From: an uncultured Alteromonadales bacterium
GTDB taxonomy: Bacteria > Pseudomonadota > Gammaproteobacteria > Pseudomonadales > Cellvibrionaceae
Length of the DNA: 64,000 bases
Direction of reading: 5' to 3'
Assembly (NCBI GenBank): GCA_937864365.1
Contig: CALMJT010000039.1
Span: forward strand, 1-64,000
The position numbers and the translations under genes were made by a program. Below are positions 26,198-34,762 of this stretch, piece after piece. Each line of letters begins with the position of its first letter. The first letter of the stretch is position 1. Below the pieces are notes generated by a model. The model saw nothing but the letters and a program-made list of their open reading frames with translations, searched no databases and had not been told where the DNA came from.

Positions 26198-28858
26198 ATG
26201 TGCTCTGAACTTGTCACTTCTCAACGTGCAGAAAAATACGCGCGTATTATCGTCCGTGGGCAAGTTCAGGGTGTTGGTTTTCGGCCATTTGTTTATGGTT
26301 TAGCACAGCAGCTTAATATTCGTGGACGTGTTTTTAATCGCGGTGCCGACGTTATCATTGAGATTGCTTGCGAAAGTAACTCGTTTTCTGATTTTATTGA
26401 TCAGCTTAAAAATAGAGCGCCCAGTCTTTCGAGAATTGATTCGATTTCCATTACTGAAAACCTTACCGGTAGAGATGCTCACCGCATAGCAGATTTGACG
26501 GGTTTTGAGATAGCGGTTAGTGAGTCTTGCGATAATTTATCGTTAAATGTAGCCGCCGATGCAGCGCCGTGTTCTGAGTGTTTAAAAGAATTATTGGATG
26601 CTAATAACCGCCGGTATTTTTACCCATTTATCAACTGTACTCAGTGTGGGCCGCGTTTTACGATCATTAAAAAATTACCCTACGATCGACCTAATACCAC
26701 CATGGCGAGTTTCCAGTTGTGTGAGCTTTGTCATCACGAGTATGTCGATCCTAGTTCTCGACGTTTTCACGCCCAGCCGAACGCTTGTCCGCAATGTGGG
26801 CCTAAATTAGTAACGATTAAAAAAACTGAGGGTTTTGAACGTTTTAAAACTCAAGAATCCATTGCGCGAGCTTTTAATTTATCAAGTGATATCGACAATT
26901 TATCTCAGCTAAAAACGATTGTGAAAAGTATTTTGGCGGGAGAAATTTTGGCTATTAAATCCGTTGGTGGCTTTCATTTAATCTGTGACGCTAATAATCC
27001 CAAAGCCGTTGAAACTTTGAGATTACGAAAAAATCGACCGTCTAAACCCCTGGCCATTATGTGTTTGAACGCTCTGTCGGCACGTTATTGGGTAGATGTT
27101 GACGCTTCGGATGAGCAGTTTTTAGCGGATAAATCTGCACCGATATTGGTTTTGCCGATTAATAATGCCGACCGAAAAACAGCATCTTTATTGGCTCCGG
27201 GCTTAAATCACCTGGGCATTATGCTGCCGCAATCACCGTTACACTGGTTGTTGTTCGCGGCCTATTTGCGTTATTTTCAGGGTTCAGTTGAGGTCGATAA
27301 AAATGCCGACGATTATTATTCCGTTGAAAAACTTCAAGAAACAATCTGTTCGTTAAGTTTGGTCATGACCAGCGCAAACTTGAGCGGTGAGCCTTTAATT
27401 ACGGATAATCTTGAAGCGATTCAAAAATTAGATGCGATTGCCGATATTTTTGTATTGCACAATCGTGATATTCATACGCGTTGTGACGATTCGGTATTCG
27501 TCAAAAGAGATAATCAATTTATTCCGATTCGTCTCGCGAGAGGCTTTTCGCCACTTAAGCTTGATGTACAAAGCTCTCATCTATTTTCAAGTAAAACAAA
27601 AAATACTGAGACTGTGCTTGCTCTTGGCAGTTATTTAAAAAATACCGTAGCTGTTAATCGTGGTAACGAAATTTGTGTATCTCAACACGTGGGCGATCTT
27701 GATCATCCCGATAATTGCAAAGCACTGGTAACGGCCTGCGATCGTTTGTTGGATATTATGCAAATTAAACCTTCTGTTATTGCTTGTGATTTGCACCCCG
27801 AAGGTTTTGGTCGCGCTTACGCCTTAGAATTAGCTCAAAAATATCAAGTACCTGTTGTCGACGTGCCGCATCATGTAGCCCATGTTCACTCCGTGTTTTC
27901 AGAATTTTCTGAAAATAATCCGGTGTTGGGTTTTGCTTTGGATGGTTACGGATTTGGCTGGGATGAAACCTCACGCGGTGGTGAATTACTACTGATCGAT
28001 GGCAATCATTTTTATCCGCAAGCCGAACTTGAGCGTATTGCTCAGCCAGGCGGCGATAAGGCTTCTAAGGAACCTTGGCGAATGACGCTGGCATGGTGTT
28101 ATCAATCTGGTTTAAGTATCGATAAGGCTCATTCGCTGCTTCATAGTTACGATGTTGGTCAGTGCCCGCGACCAAGCGCTAGTGCTGTTGATTTAGTGTG
28201 GAAAATGCTTTCAGCCAATATTAATTGTGCACCGACCACCAGTGCTGGGCGATGGTTCGACGCTGTTGCCGGGTTATTAGGTTTGTGTAGCATCCAATCT
28301 TACGAAGGTGAGGCTGCGATGCTGTTAGAAGCCCGAGCTTTGGATTATTTACGCAGAAATTCTTCTGGTGATGCAAATCTATCTTGCGTGAATAATCAAT
28401 TTAATGAGATTGCTTTAAACGCAATTAAATCGCTAAAAAATAAAAATACTAAGATCAACTCTGGCAACGTAATTTCCTTGAATGATGTTCTAAGTGATTA
28501 TTTAAACGATCTTTTGTCACTTCAAAAATCTAATGATCTTGAAAATTATCGCGATATCACCGCAAAAATCGCGCTCGATTTTCACATTCAATTATCGACG
28601 CGGTTGTTTGAGTCGATTGAAAATACATTAAGTTGTTTGAGTAAGAGCTACTCAAACATAAGTAGGCGAGTTATTTTTAGCGGTGGTTGTGCTCAAAATC
28701 AACTGTTGTATTCGGTGTTAAAACAGCAATTAAATACTATTGATGTCGAATTGGTTTTATCGAATCGTATACCTGTAAATGACGCTGGTATTTCGGTGGG
28801 GCAGTTACACTATGTTCTATCGTTATCGAGTTCTGAACAGGTGGTGAATAATAAGTAA
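26198..28858 (+). CDS. hypF: Carbamoyltransferase HypF
   Basis: Makes the cyanide precursor of the NiFe site by carbamoylating HypE (886 aa). Domains in order: acylphosphatase (IIVRGQVQGVGFRPFVY, about 16-105), two zinc fingers (CSECLKEL...CTQCGP and CELCHHEY...CPQCGP), YrdC-like domain, and the Kae1-like domain with VPHHVAHVHS and FSGGCAQNQ. It is over 100 residues longer than typical (about 750); extra segments lie between the zinc fingers and YrdC and in the C-terminal domain near 725-790. Starts 3 bp after hupR. Confidence 0.95.
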   Translation: MCSELVTSQRAEKYARIIVRGQVQGVGFRPFVYGLAQQLNIRGRVFNRGADVIIEIACESNSFSDFIDQLKNRAPSLSRIDSISITENLTGRDAHRIADLTGFEIAVSESCDNLSLNVAADAAPCSECLKELLDANNRRYFYPFINCTQCGPRFTIIKKLPYDRPNTTMASFQLCELCHHEYVDPSSRRFHAQPNACPQCGPKLVTIKKTEGFERFKTQESIARAFNLSSDIDNLSQLKTIVKSILAGEILAIKSVGGFHLICDANNPKAVETLRLRKNRPSKPLAIMCLNALSARYWVDVDASDEQFLADKSAPILVLPINNADRKTASLLAPGLNHLGIMLPQSPLHWLLFAAYLRYFQGSVEVDKNADDYYSVEKLQETICSLSLVMTSANLSGEPLITDNLEAIQKLDAIADIFVLHNRDIHTRCDDSVFVKRDNQFIPIRLARGFSPLKLDVQSSHLFSSKTKNTETVLALGSYLKNTVAVNRGNEICVSQHVGDLDHPDNCKALVTACDRLLDIMQIKPSVIACDLHPEGFGRAYALELAQKYQVPVVDVPHHVAHVHSVFSEFSENNPVLGFALDGYGFGWDETSRGGELLLIDGNHFYPQAELERIAQPGGDKASKEPWRMTLAWCYQSGLSIDKAHSLLHSYDVGQCPRPSASAVDLVWKMLSANINCAPTTSAGRWFDAVAGLLGLCSIQSYEGEAAMLLEARALDYLRRNSSGDANLSCVNNQFNEIALNAIKSLKNKNTKINSGNVISLNDVLSDYLNDLLSLQKSNDLENYRDITAKIALDFHIQLSTRLFESIENTLSCLSKSYSNISRRVIFSGGCAQNQLLYSVLKQQLNTIDVELVLSNRIPVNDAGISVGQLHYVLSLSSSEQVVNNK

Positions 28859-28879
28859 GTCTATCGTGGGTCAGCGATT

Positions 28880-29095
28880 ATGTGTTTAGCTATTCCAGTA
28901 CAAATTGAAGCAATTAAAGATGAGTCTACGGCCGTTGCTAGTATTGATGGTATAAAAAAAGAAATTAATGTTTCTTTGGTAGAAGATTTGGCCGTCGGTG
29001 ATTTTGTGATTATGCATGTTGGTTTTGCTTTGAAAAAGCTAGATAAAGATGAAGCAGAAAAAACCCTAGCTATGTTTGCTGAAATTTCTTCTTGA
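28880..29095 (+). CDS. hypC: Hydrogenase maturation chaperone HypC
   Basis: A 71-aa chaperone that carries the Fe(CN)2CO unit with HypD to the large subunit. The N-terminal MCLAIP has the essential Cys2, and the [12 protein letters not shown] segment is the family's conserved C-terminal half. It is clearly distinct from hupF in the same locus. Between hypF (21 bp gap) and hypD (19 bp gap). Confidence 0.95.
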   Translation: MCLAIPVQIEAIKDESTAVASIDGIKKEINVSLVEDLAVGDFVIMHVGFALKKLDKDEAEKTLAMFAEISS

Positions 29096-29114
29096 GATTG
29101 GTAGGTCTAAACCC

Positions 29115-30293
29115 ATGAAATATGTTGATGAATTCCGAGATGGCGAGCTTGCGCAAAAATTAGCGCAAGACATAAAAAATGCGGCAAACCCAAATAGACA
29201 TTATCATTTAATGGAATTCTGCGGAGGTCATACTCACGCAATATTTCGTTACGGCTTACCCGGTTTGTTACCAAGTAATGTCGAGCTAATTCACGGCCCC
29301 GGTTGCCCGGTTTGTGTTCTGCCTATGGCGCGCCTGGACATGGCGATGGCGTTGGCTAAGTCTGAAAATGTTATTTTATGTACCTACGGTGATATGTTGC
29401 GCGTACCCGGAAGTGGCCGCACTAGTTTGCTGAAGATAAAAGCACAAGGTTGCGATGTGCGTATGCTGTATTCTCCGGCGGATGCGCTGTTAATTGCGCA
29501 ACAAAATCCCGATAGAGAAGTCGTTTTCTTTGCTATTGGTTTTGAAACCACGACGCCGCCAACAGCGGTGGTGATTCAGCAAGCCCAAAAGTTAGGTTTA
29601 AAGAATTTCTCTGTTTTTTGTAATCACGTATTAACGCCCGCTGCAATGCACGCAATTTTAGCAACTCGTGACGCAGAAGAACCTCTAAAGCTAGATGGCT
29701 TTATTGGCCCTGCGCACGTAAGCACGTTAATTGGCTCTAAACCTTACGAGATTTTTCCTAAGCAATATGGAACACCTGTTGTTATTGCTGGTTTCGAACC
29801 TTTAGATGTATTACAGGCGATTTTAATGCTAATTAAACAGCTTAATGCCGGTAAATCTGAAATCGAAAACGAATTTACGCGTGCGGTAACGGTAGACGGT
29901 AATCAAAAAGCTAAATCGATTACTGATGATGTTTTTGAGCTGAGAGATACTTTTGAGTGGCGTGGATTAGGTTTTGTTGAAAAAAGCGCACTAAAAATTA
30001 ACGAAAAATATGCAGAGTTTGACGCTGAAAATAAATTTCAGGAGATATTTACTGCTTATACAGAAAGTATGAAATCTGTACCCAAAGATAATAAAGCGTG
30101 TGAATGTCCGTCTATTTTGCGCGGCGTTAAAAAACCCAATGATTGTAAGTTGTTTGATAATCCTTGTACGCCGGATAATCCTCTCGGATCTTGCATGGTT
30201 TCTTCGGAAGGCGCCTGTGCTGCGTATTATCAATATGGCCGATTTTTAAATTCATCGGTAAATGTTATTGATGCTGTAGAGGTGAATGGGTGA
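29115..30293 (+). CDS. hypD: Hydrogenase maturation protein HypD
   Basis: Iron-sulfur protein forming the scaffold on which Fe(CN)2CO is built (392 aa from ATG 29115). Conserved cysteine motifs are visible: FCGGHTHAIFRYG, HGPGCPVCVLP, and the C-terminal [4Fe-4S] ligands in CECPSILRG, CKLFDNPCTPDNPLGSCMVSSEG (in part). An in-frame ATG at 29076 would overlap hypC and adds residues outside the family. The end overlaps hypE by 4 bp. Confidence 0.95.
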   Translation: MKYVDEFRDGELAQKLAQDIKNAANPNRHYHLMEFCGGHTHAIFRYGLPGLLPSNVELIHGPGCPVCVLPMARLDMAMALAKSENVILCTYGDMLRVPGSGRTSLLKIKAQGCDVRMLYSPADALLIAQQNPDREVVFFAIGFETTTPPTAVVIQQAQKLGLKNFSVFCNHVLTPAAMHAILATRDAEEPLKLDGFIGPAHVSTLIGSKPYEIFPKQYGTPVVIAGFEPLDVLQAILMLIKQLNAGKSEIENEFTRAVTVDGNQKAKSITDDVFELRDTFEWRGLGFVEKSALKINEKYAEFDAENKFQEIFTAYTESMKSVPKDNKACECPSILRGVKKPNDCKLFDNPCTPDNPLGSCMVSSEGACAAYYQYGRFLNSSVNVIDAVEVNG

Positions 30294-31315
30294 AACGTTT
30301 AGATTTTAAATCCGGCACAGTGGAAATGGTTCACGGTGGTGGTGGTCGAGCTATGGCTCAATTAATTTCCGAGTTATTTGCGGCGGAATTTTCAAACGAT
30401 TTTTTAAATCAAGGTAACGACGGCGCAATTTTGCCTCCTGTTAAAGGACGGCTGGTTATGGCAACTGACAGTCATGTTGTTTCGCCACTATTTTTTCCCG
30501 GTGGCGATATAGGTTCGTTGAGTGTTCACGGCACAATTAACGACGTTGCTATGAATGGCGCAAAACCTTTGTATTTGTCTGCCGGTTTTATATTAGAGGA
30601 AGGCTTTCCTCTCGCTGATTTACAGCGCATTGTGCGTTCCATGGCAAACGCCGCAAAAGAAGCTGGCGTTCCTATTGTTACCGGCGACACAAAGGTTGTT
30701 GAAAAAGGCAAAGGCGACGGTGTGTTTATTTCGACAACCGGTGTTGGTGTTGTTTTTGATGGCGTCGAGTGCTCTGGCAGCTCTGTTAAGCCCGGCGATA
30801 AGATTCTATTGTCCGGCAGTATTGGTGATCACGGAGTTGCCATTTTATCTCAGCGAGAGAGTCTAGGATTCGAATCTGAAATCGTCAGTGATACTCAAAG
30901 CCTTCATGATTTGGTTGGGGTGATGATTCAAGCTGTACCGAATGTTCGCTGTTTACGCGATCCAACTCGCGGCGGTGTTGCCAATACCTTGAATGAAATT
31001 GCGCAACAATCTGAGGTTGGGATTTGTCTTTATGAGAAAAACATAGCCATTAAATCACAAGTGGCTGCGGCCTGTGAGTTTTTGGGACTTGATCCATTAT
31101 ATGTTGCTAACGAAGGTAAATTATTAGCCATTTGCCCCCCAGAGCAAGCTGATCTACTGTTAGAGGTAATGAGATCTCATTCTAAAGGACAAGATGCTGC
31201 TATTATTGGTGAGGTATTAGCCGATGAGCACCATTTTGTGCAAATGGTTACTCAGTTCGGTGGTCGTAGAATGGTTGACTGGTTGAATGGCGAGCAATTA
31301 CCACGAATCTGCTAA
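30290..31315 (+). CDS. hypE: Hydrogenase maturation protein HypE
   Basis: PurM-like ATPase that dehydrates the carbamoyl group on its C-terminal cysteine to make the cyanide ligand (341 aa). It ends in the diagnostic PRIC with Cys341. HGGGGRAM and GNDGAI near the N-terminus and the CLRDPTRGGVA segment are conserved. GTG start at 30290 overlapping hypD. It closes the hyp gene set. Confidence 0.96.
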   Translation: MKRLDFKSGTVEMVHGGGGRAMAQLISELFAAEFSNDFLNQGNDGAILPPVKGRLVMATDSHVVSPLFFPGGDIGSLSVHGTINDVAMNGAKPLYLSAGFILEEGFPLADLQRIVRSMANAAKEAGVPIVTGDTKVVEKGKGDGVFISTTGVGVVFDGVECSGSSVKPGDKILLSGSIGDHGVAILSQRESLGFESEIVSDTQSLHDLVGVMIQAVPNVRCLRDPTRGGVANTLNEIAQQSEVGICLYEKNIAIKSQVAAACEFLGLDPLYVANEGKLLAICPPEQADLLLEVMRSHSKGQDAAIIGEVLADEHHFVQMVTQFGGRRMVDWLNGEQLPRIC

Positions 31316-31348
31316 ATAAAAATGTATTTATTAATTCTGGGAAACTAA

Positions 31349-31780
31349 ATGTGGACTCAAAAAGAAGTGACTATTGCTCCTAGGCCTAGGGGTTTTCATT
31401 TAGTTACCCGGGAAATACTTAAACAAGTACCAGAAGTTCATTCTTTTAGAATCGGCTTAATGCATGTTTTTATTAAGCACACATCCGCATCACTGACGAT
31501 CAACGAAAACGCCGATCCCACGGTGCGATCGGATTTCGAAAATTTTTTTAACCATTTAGTTCCTGAAGATCAGGCATACTACGAACATACTTTAGAAGGC
31601 AGCGACGATTTGCCTGCTCATTTTAAAAGCAGTATTTTGGGCAATGCGGTGTCGGTTGCAATCACAAATGGGGAGTTAAATCTGGGAACCTGGCAGGGAA
31701 TTTATTTGTGCGAACACCGTAATCTGGGTGGGGTTCGTAATTTGGTTGTAACGATTCACGGCGAAGTTTGGGAAAAATAA
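31349..31780 (+). CDS. YjbQ/UPF0047 family protein
   Basis: A 143-aa protein of the YjbQ (UPF0047) family, some members of which show weak thiamine-phosphate synthase activity; the physiological role is unclear. The family signature is visible: KHTSASLTINENADP, a GSDDLPAHFK stretch, and GTWQGIYLCEHR. It follows hypE by 33 bp in the same direction, so it may be read through from the hydrogenase operon, and it converges with tusE at a 7-bp gap. Confidence 0.9.
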   Translation: MWTQKEVTIAPRPRGFHLVTREILKQVPEVHSFRIGLMHVFIKHTSASLTINENADPTVRSDFENFFNHLVPEDQAYYEHTLEGSDDLPAHFKSSILGNAVSVAITNGELNLGTWQGIYLCEHRNLGGVRNLVVTIHGEVWEK

Positions 31781-31787
31781 ATCTTGA

Positions 31788-32126
31788 TTACAAGCAGTTG
31801 GTTGGTTTTGGTAAGCCAGCGATACGGCTTGCCCTGCGGGCCGGACTTTCTGGAAACAATTTCAGTAAATAAATGCTGTTGCCTTTGTCATTGCCTAACT
31901 GCTTTTTCACTTCTTTTACTAGTATCCGCATAGCGGGAGAAATTTCGTAGGCTTCATAAAAGTCACGTAAGACTTTAAGCACTTCCCAGTGTTCATCCGT
32001 CAGTTCTATACCTTCTAATTCTGCGAAAGCTTTGGCAATGTCGTGATTCCACTCATTTACGTTAGCCAAAAAGCCTATTTCGTCGAGAGATATTTTCTGG
32101 TCATTAACAATTAAATAATCTGCCAT
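31788..32126 (-). CDS. tusE: Sulfurtransferase TusE (DsrC family)
   Basis: Last carrier of the sulfur relay that makes 2-thiouridine at the tRNA wobble position, passing sulfur to MnmA (112 aa). The C-terminal IAGLPKPTNCL has the single reactive cysteine (Cys111) of TusE; the second cysteine of dissimilatory DsrC is absent (ASRIAG). ATG 32126 gives the family length; an earlier in-frame start at 32159 would overlap tusB. Confidence 0.92.
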   Translation of the reverse strand: MADYLIVNDQKISLDEIGFLANVNEWNHDIAKAFAELEGIELTDEHWEVLKVLRDFYEAYEISPAMRILVKEVKKQLGNDKGNSIYLLKLFPESPARRASRIAGLPKPTNCL

Positions 32127-32149
32127 GCTGAGTTGCGTATCCGAGCGTT

Positions 32150-32428
32150 TTAAAACCAAGTTTTAGACAGTGGGTATTTAGCAACTAATTCTACCATTTG
32201 TGCGTAGTTTATCAGTGTTGCACTGGAATTTGAGTCATTTAAACCACGTGCTTGTAGATCCATTTCTATTGCGTGAATTTTGAATGGTAGAGTTTTTAAA
32301 AGGTCACCTTGTAATGCGTAGACTCCATCGTCCATAAATAATAGCGCGTCTTCAGGCGATATGACCTCTAGGCAGTTTTTTAAATGGTTGGTTGTAAACG
32401 GCGAGCGATTGATTATGTGTAAGATCAT
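32150..32428 (-). CDS. tusB: Sulfur relay protein TusB (DsrH family)
   Basis: A 92-aa subunit of the TusBCD hexamer that takes sulfur from TusA and gives it to TusE. DsrH-type sequence with ALLFMDDGVYAL and AIEMDLQARGL. It is 1 bp after tusC in the order tusD-tusC-tusB-tusE, the usual order. Confidence 0.9.
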   Translation of the reverse strand: MILHIINRSPFTTNHLKNCLEVISPEDALLFMDDGVYALQGDLLKTLPFKIHAIEMDLQARGLNDSNSSATLINYAQMVELVAKYPLSKTWF

Positions 32429-32429
32429 T

Positions 32430-32792
32430 TTAAAAGCTCAGGATTTGATCTTGCTTGGATAAAAGCGCTTGAATGCTTGCAGTGTTTAACCATTGTGCAT
32501 CGACGGAAATATCATCAGCACTGATTCCTCGTTCTAATGCAGATCTCTCGCAGACAAATAATTCTTCGATTTCGTAAATTTCAAAGGCGGCTAGATTTTT
32601 TTCTACCGATTTTTGAGCAATAAGATTGGCTTGTTGATCTGACTTTATTTGCCAGATGCCTTCGTCCATAAACAGCACTTGGATATTTTGACCATAAGCA
32701 GAAGCGGCCAGAATGGCATCCAGTATTTCGCGCCCAGGAAATAATCCATAAGAGGAGTGACGAATAACAAAGAGGAGATTTTTAGGTTGCAT
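32430..32792 (-). CDS. tusC: Sulfur relay protein TusC (DsrF family)
   Basis: A 120-aa subunit of the TusBCD complex. The DsrE/F fold start LLFVIRHSSYG and VLFMDEGIWQI match the family. It lies 3 bp after tusD and 1 bp before tusB, so the three are translationally linked. Confidence 0.9.
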   Translation of the reverse strand: MQPKNLLFVIRHSSYGLFPGREILDAILAASAYGQNIQVLFMDEGIWQIKSDQQANLIAQKSVEKNLAAFEIYEIEELFVCERSALERGISADDISVDAQWLNTASIQALLSKQDQILSF

Positions 32793-32795
32793 GAT

Positions 32796-33182
32796 TTAGC
32801 CAAAGGTTACTAATCGATCCGATTTTACAGATGCGTCCAGCAGTTGGCCAAGACCGACAATCTCAAAACCTTCCGCTAAATTGAAAGCGTTTAGGTTGTG
32901 TCTTGCTGCTTCAGCTTTGTCTACCACGCCTCGACGAATTCCTGCGGCGACACAAACGCACAGATCGGTGGATTTCTCGGCGTTTAGCTCTTTCCAAAGT
33001 TTTGCCATATTCAACTCATCCGTGGGTGGAGTCATTAACTGGTTTGCGTTGTAAACGCCTTCTAAGTAAAAAAAGACGCGATACAACTGATGCTCGCTGT
33101 TCTGGATTGATTTTGCAAACTGCCAAGCACTGTAGGAAATGGTTGAGGAAGGTGAGCTATAAACAGCCAGAGAAAAAATCAT
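32796..33182 (-). CDS. tusD: Sulfurtransferase TusD (DsrE family)
   Basis: Catalytic subunit of TusBCD (128 aa from ATG 33182). The active cysteine is in CVCVAAGIRRGV. MIFSLAVYSSP is the usual N-terminus; a longer frame reaching 33275 would run through the terminator of the gene upstream and is rejected. First gene of tusDCBE. Confidence 0.92.
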   Translation of the reverse strand: MIFSLAVYSSPSSTISYSAWQFAKSIQNSEHQLYRVFFYLEGVYNANQLMTPPTDELNMAKLWKELNAEKSTDLCVCVAAGIRRGVVDKAEAARHNLNAFNLAEGFEIVGLGQLLDASVKSDRLVTFG

Positions 33183-33258
33183 GTGAATTTGTACTGAATT
33201 AATATGCAATCGATAACAAAGTCTATAGTGTTTTGAGTTTGATGTAATGTTGAGATCG

Positions 33259-33292
33259 CAAAAAAAATGCCCCAAAGTTGGGGCATTTTTTA
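33259..33292 (-). terminator. Terminator after the Bax inhibitor-1 family gene
   Basis: Stem TGCCCCA / TGGGGCA with an AAGT loop, extended by A-T pairs and flanked on both sides by runs giving T-tracts on either strand. It lies 20 bp after the minus-strand stop at 33312 and separates that gene from tusD. Confidence 0.85.
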
Positions 33293-33311
33293 TTATCTAG
33301 CTTCGTTTTAC

Positions 33312-33992
33312 TTAGTCGTCGTTTAACGCGCCAAGTAAGTGAAGTAGAGATGTAAATAGGTTGTAGATGTCTAGGTACAAGGCAACGGTTGCCATGATGT
33401 AGTTAGTCTCACCGCCGTGAATGATGCGGCTGGTATCGAACAAAATGAAACCTGACATCAATAGTACCACCATTCCGCTGATTGCAAGGCTAGCCATTGA
33501 TACGTCAACACCGAACAAGCTTGCTACCAATACACCTAAGCTACCAACGATGGCGACAATCAAGCCAATCATCAAGAAGCCGCCCATAAAGCTGAAGTCT
33601 TTACGAGTAGTTAAAACGTAGGCAGACAAACCAAAGAATACAATCGCGGTTCCGCCTAAGGCTTGCATGATGATTGAGCCACCATTAGACAGAGCAAGAT
33701 AACCGTTTAGGGTTGGTCCAAGACCTAAACCTAATAAACCGGTAAACGCAAACACTGTCCAAATACCTGCGCTAGAATTTGCTGTGCGCGGTAGTACAAA
33801 CCAAACTAATGCAATTGCGCCCAAAGAGCAGATTAAGCCAATACCGCGACCAAAGCCTAAAGCCATGGAAATACCTGCGGTTACTGCGCTGAAAAGAAGA
33901 GTCATAGCCAGCAACGTATAGGTATTGCGCAATACCTTGCTGACCTGTTCTGCTTGCAAAACAGCAGATTGAGTTGCTGATATATCTCGCAT
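33312..33992 (-). CDS. Bax inhibitor-1 / YccA family membrane protein
   Basis: A 226-aa inner-membrane protein with seven hydrophobic segments, of the BI-1/YccA family. YccA of Escherichia coli modulates the FtsH protease. The family ending is present: LYLDIYNLFTSLLHLLG. ATG 33992 is preceded by GGAGAAACTC; an in-frame ATG at 34058 is less likely. In E. coli yccA and tusE are also neighbours, which supports the call. Confidence 0.9.
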   Translation of the reverse strand: MRDISATQSAVLQAEQVSKVLRNTYTLLAMTLLFSAVTAGISMALGFGRGIGLICSLGAIALVWFVLPRTANSSAGIWTVFAFTGLLGLGLGPTLNGYLALSNGGSIIMQALGGTAIVFFGLSAYVLTTRKDFSFMGGFLMIGLIVAIVGSLGVLVASLFGVDVSMASLAISGMVVLLMSGFILFDTSRIIHGGETNYIMATVALYLDIYNLFTSLLHLLGALNDD

Positions 33993-34471
33993 TGAGTTTC
34001 TCCAATTAATCCAAGTAATTTTGTTGGTTAATAATAAGGGTGCTCTAGTCAAAATCAAGTACTTTGCACACCCAAAAACGTTCGTTATAAATTTATTGAA
34101 GTAGAAAGTGAGGTGCTGTCGTACTTAAGTTTATAAGATTCATACGTTAAATTAAAGTTTCGTTTGAATACTATAATATATATTTGGTGCATTTGAAGAT
34201 CAATGCTAAATGAAAGTATTTTGAATTCTTCTTGTCGGATAATTGGAGTTATGAACTTGCTGTGAGTTCATTACAAGCTATTAGATTCATAAATTCTAAT
34301 GCATCAAAAATAATTTCATTCAAAACGAAGTATAAGGACTTGTTGTTTAAAAGCTTATTGTTTGGAAAGACTAATTTAAACTTAAAGATTAGTTTCGAGA
34401 GTTTTCTTAAAATATTTGAATGCTTAGAAGTTTAACAAAGCAACAAGAACTTTTAAAAGAGAAGGGGAAAA
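33993..34471. other. A+T-rich gap upstream of the BI-1 gene
   Basis: About 480 bp between the BI-1 start and tRNA-Ser. It is very A+T-rich. A 67-codon frame at 34232-34435 has no recognisable features and no good ribosome site, so I do not call it. The left end should hold the promoter of the BI-1 gene. Confidence 0.4.
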
Positions 34472-34559
34472 TGGCGGTGGGGTAGGGATTCGAACCCTAG
34501 GACCTGTTACAGTCAACGGTTTTCAAGACCGCCGCTTTCGACCACTCAGCCACCCCACC
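34472..34559 (-). tRNA. tRNA-Ser (anticodon UGA)
   Basis: On the minus strand the acceptor arms GGTGGGG and CCCCACC pair, followed by discriminator G and an encoded CCA (34472-34474). The D-arm starts GGCTGAGTGG, the anticodon loop reads CTTGAAA (anticodon TGA), a long variable arm typical of serine tRNAs follows, and the T-arm contains GGTTCGAATCC. Length 88 with CCA. Confidence 0.97.
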
Positions 34560-34704
34560 GGAAGAGGCGCCATTATACATAGCGTATCTACTAACGCAAT
34601 AGCCTAAGCCTTTATTTTTTATAGAAATTGTAATCTTGTAAATTATTTATCCAAGTTGCTGAAATAGTGAATTCTGTGGTGAATTTTTGACATGCTCGGA
34701 GCAT

Positions 34705-34739
34705 AAAAAAGGCCTCCGATCGGTGAGATGGGAGGCCTT
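34705..34739 (-). terminator. Terminator of rne
   Basis: Stem AAGGCCTCC / GGAGGCCTT with a 13-nt loop, followed on the minus strand by a T-run (34705-34710). It lies 24 bp beyond the rne stop. Confidence 0.88.
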
Positions 34740-34762
34740 ATAAAGGTTCTATCTAAGACAAA

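Noticed and set aside
34232-34435. 67-codon frame upstream of tRNA-Ser
   Set aside because: Very A+T-rich, no ribosome site, no motif; likely chance.
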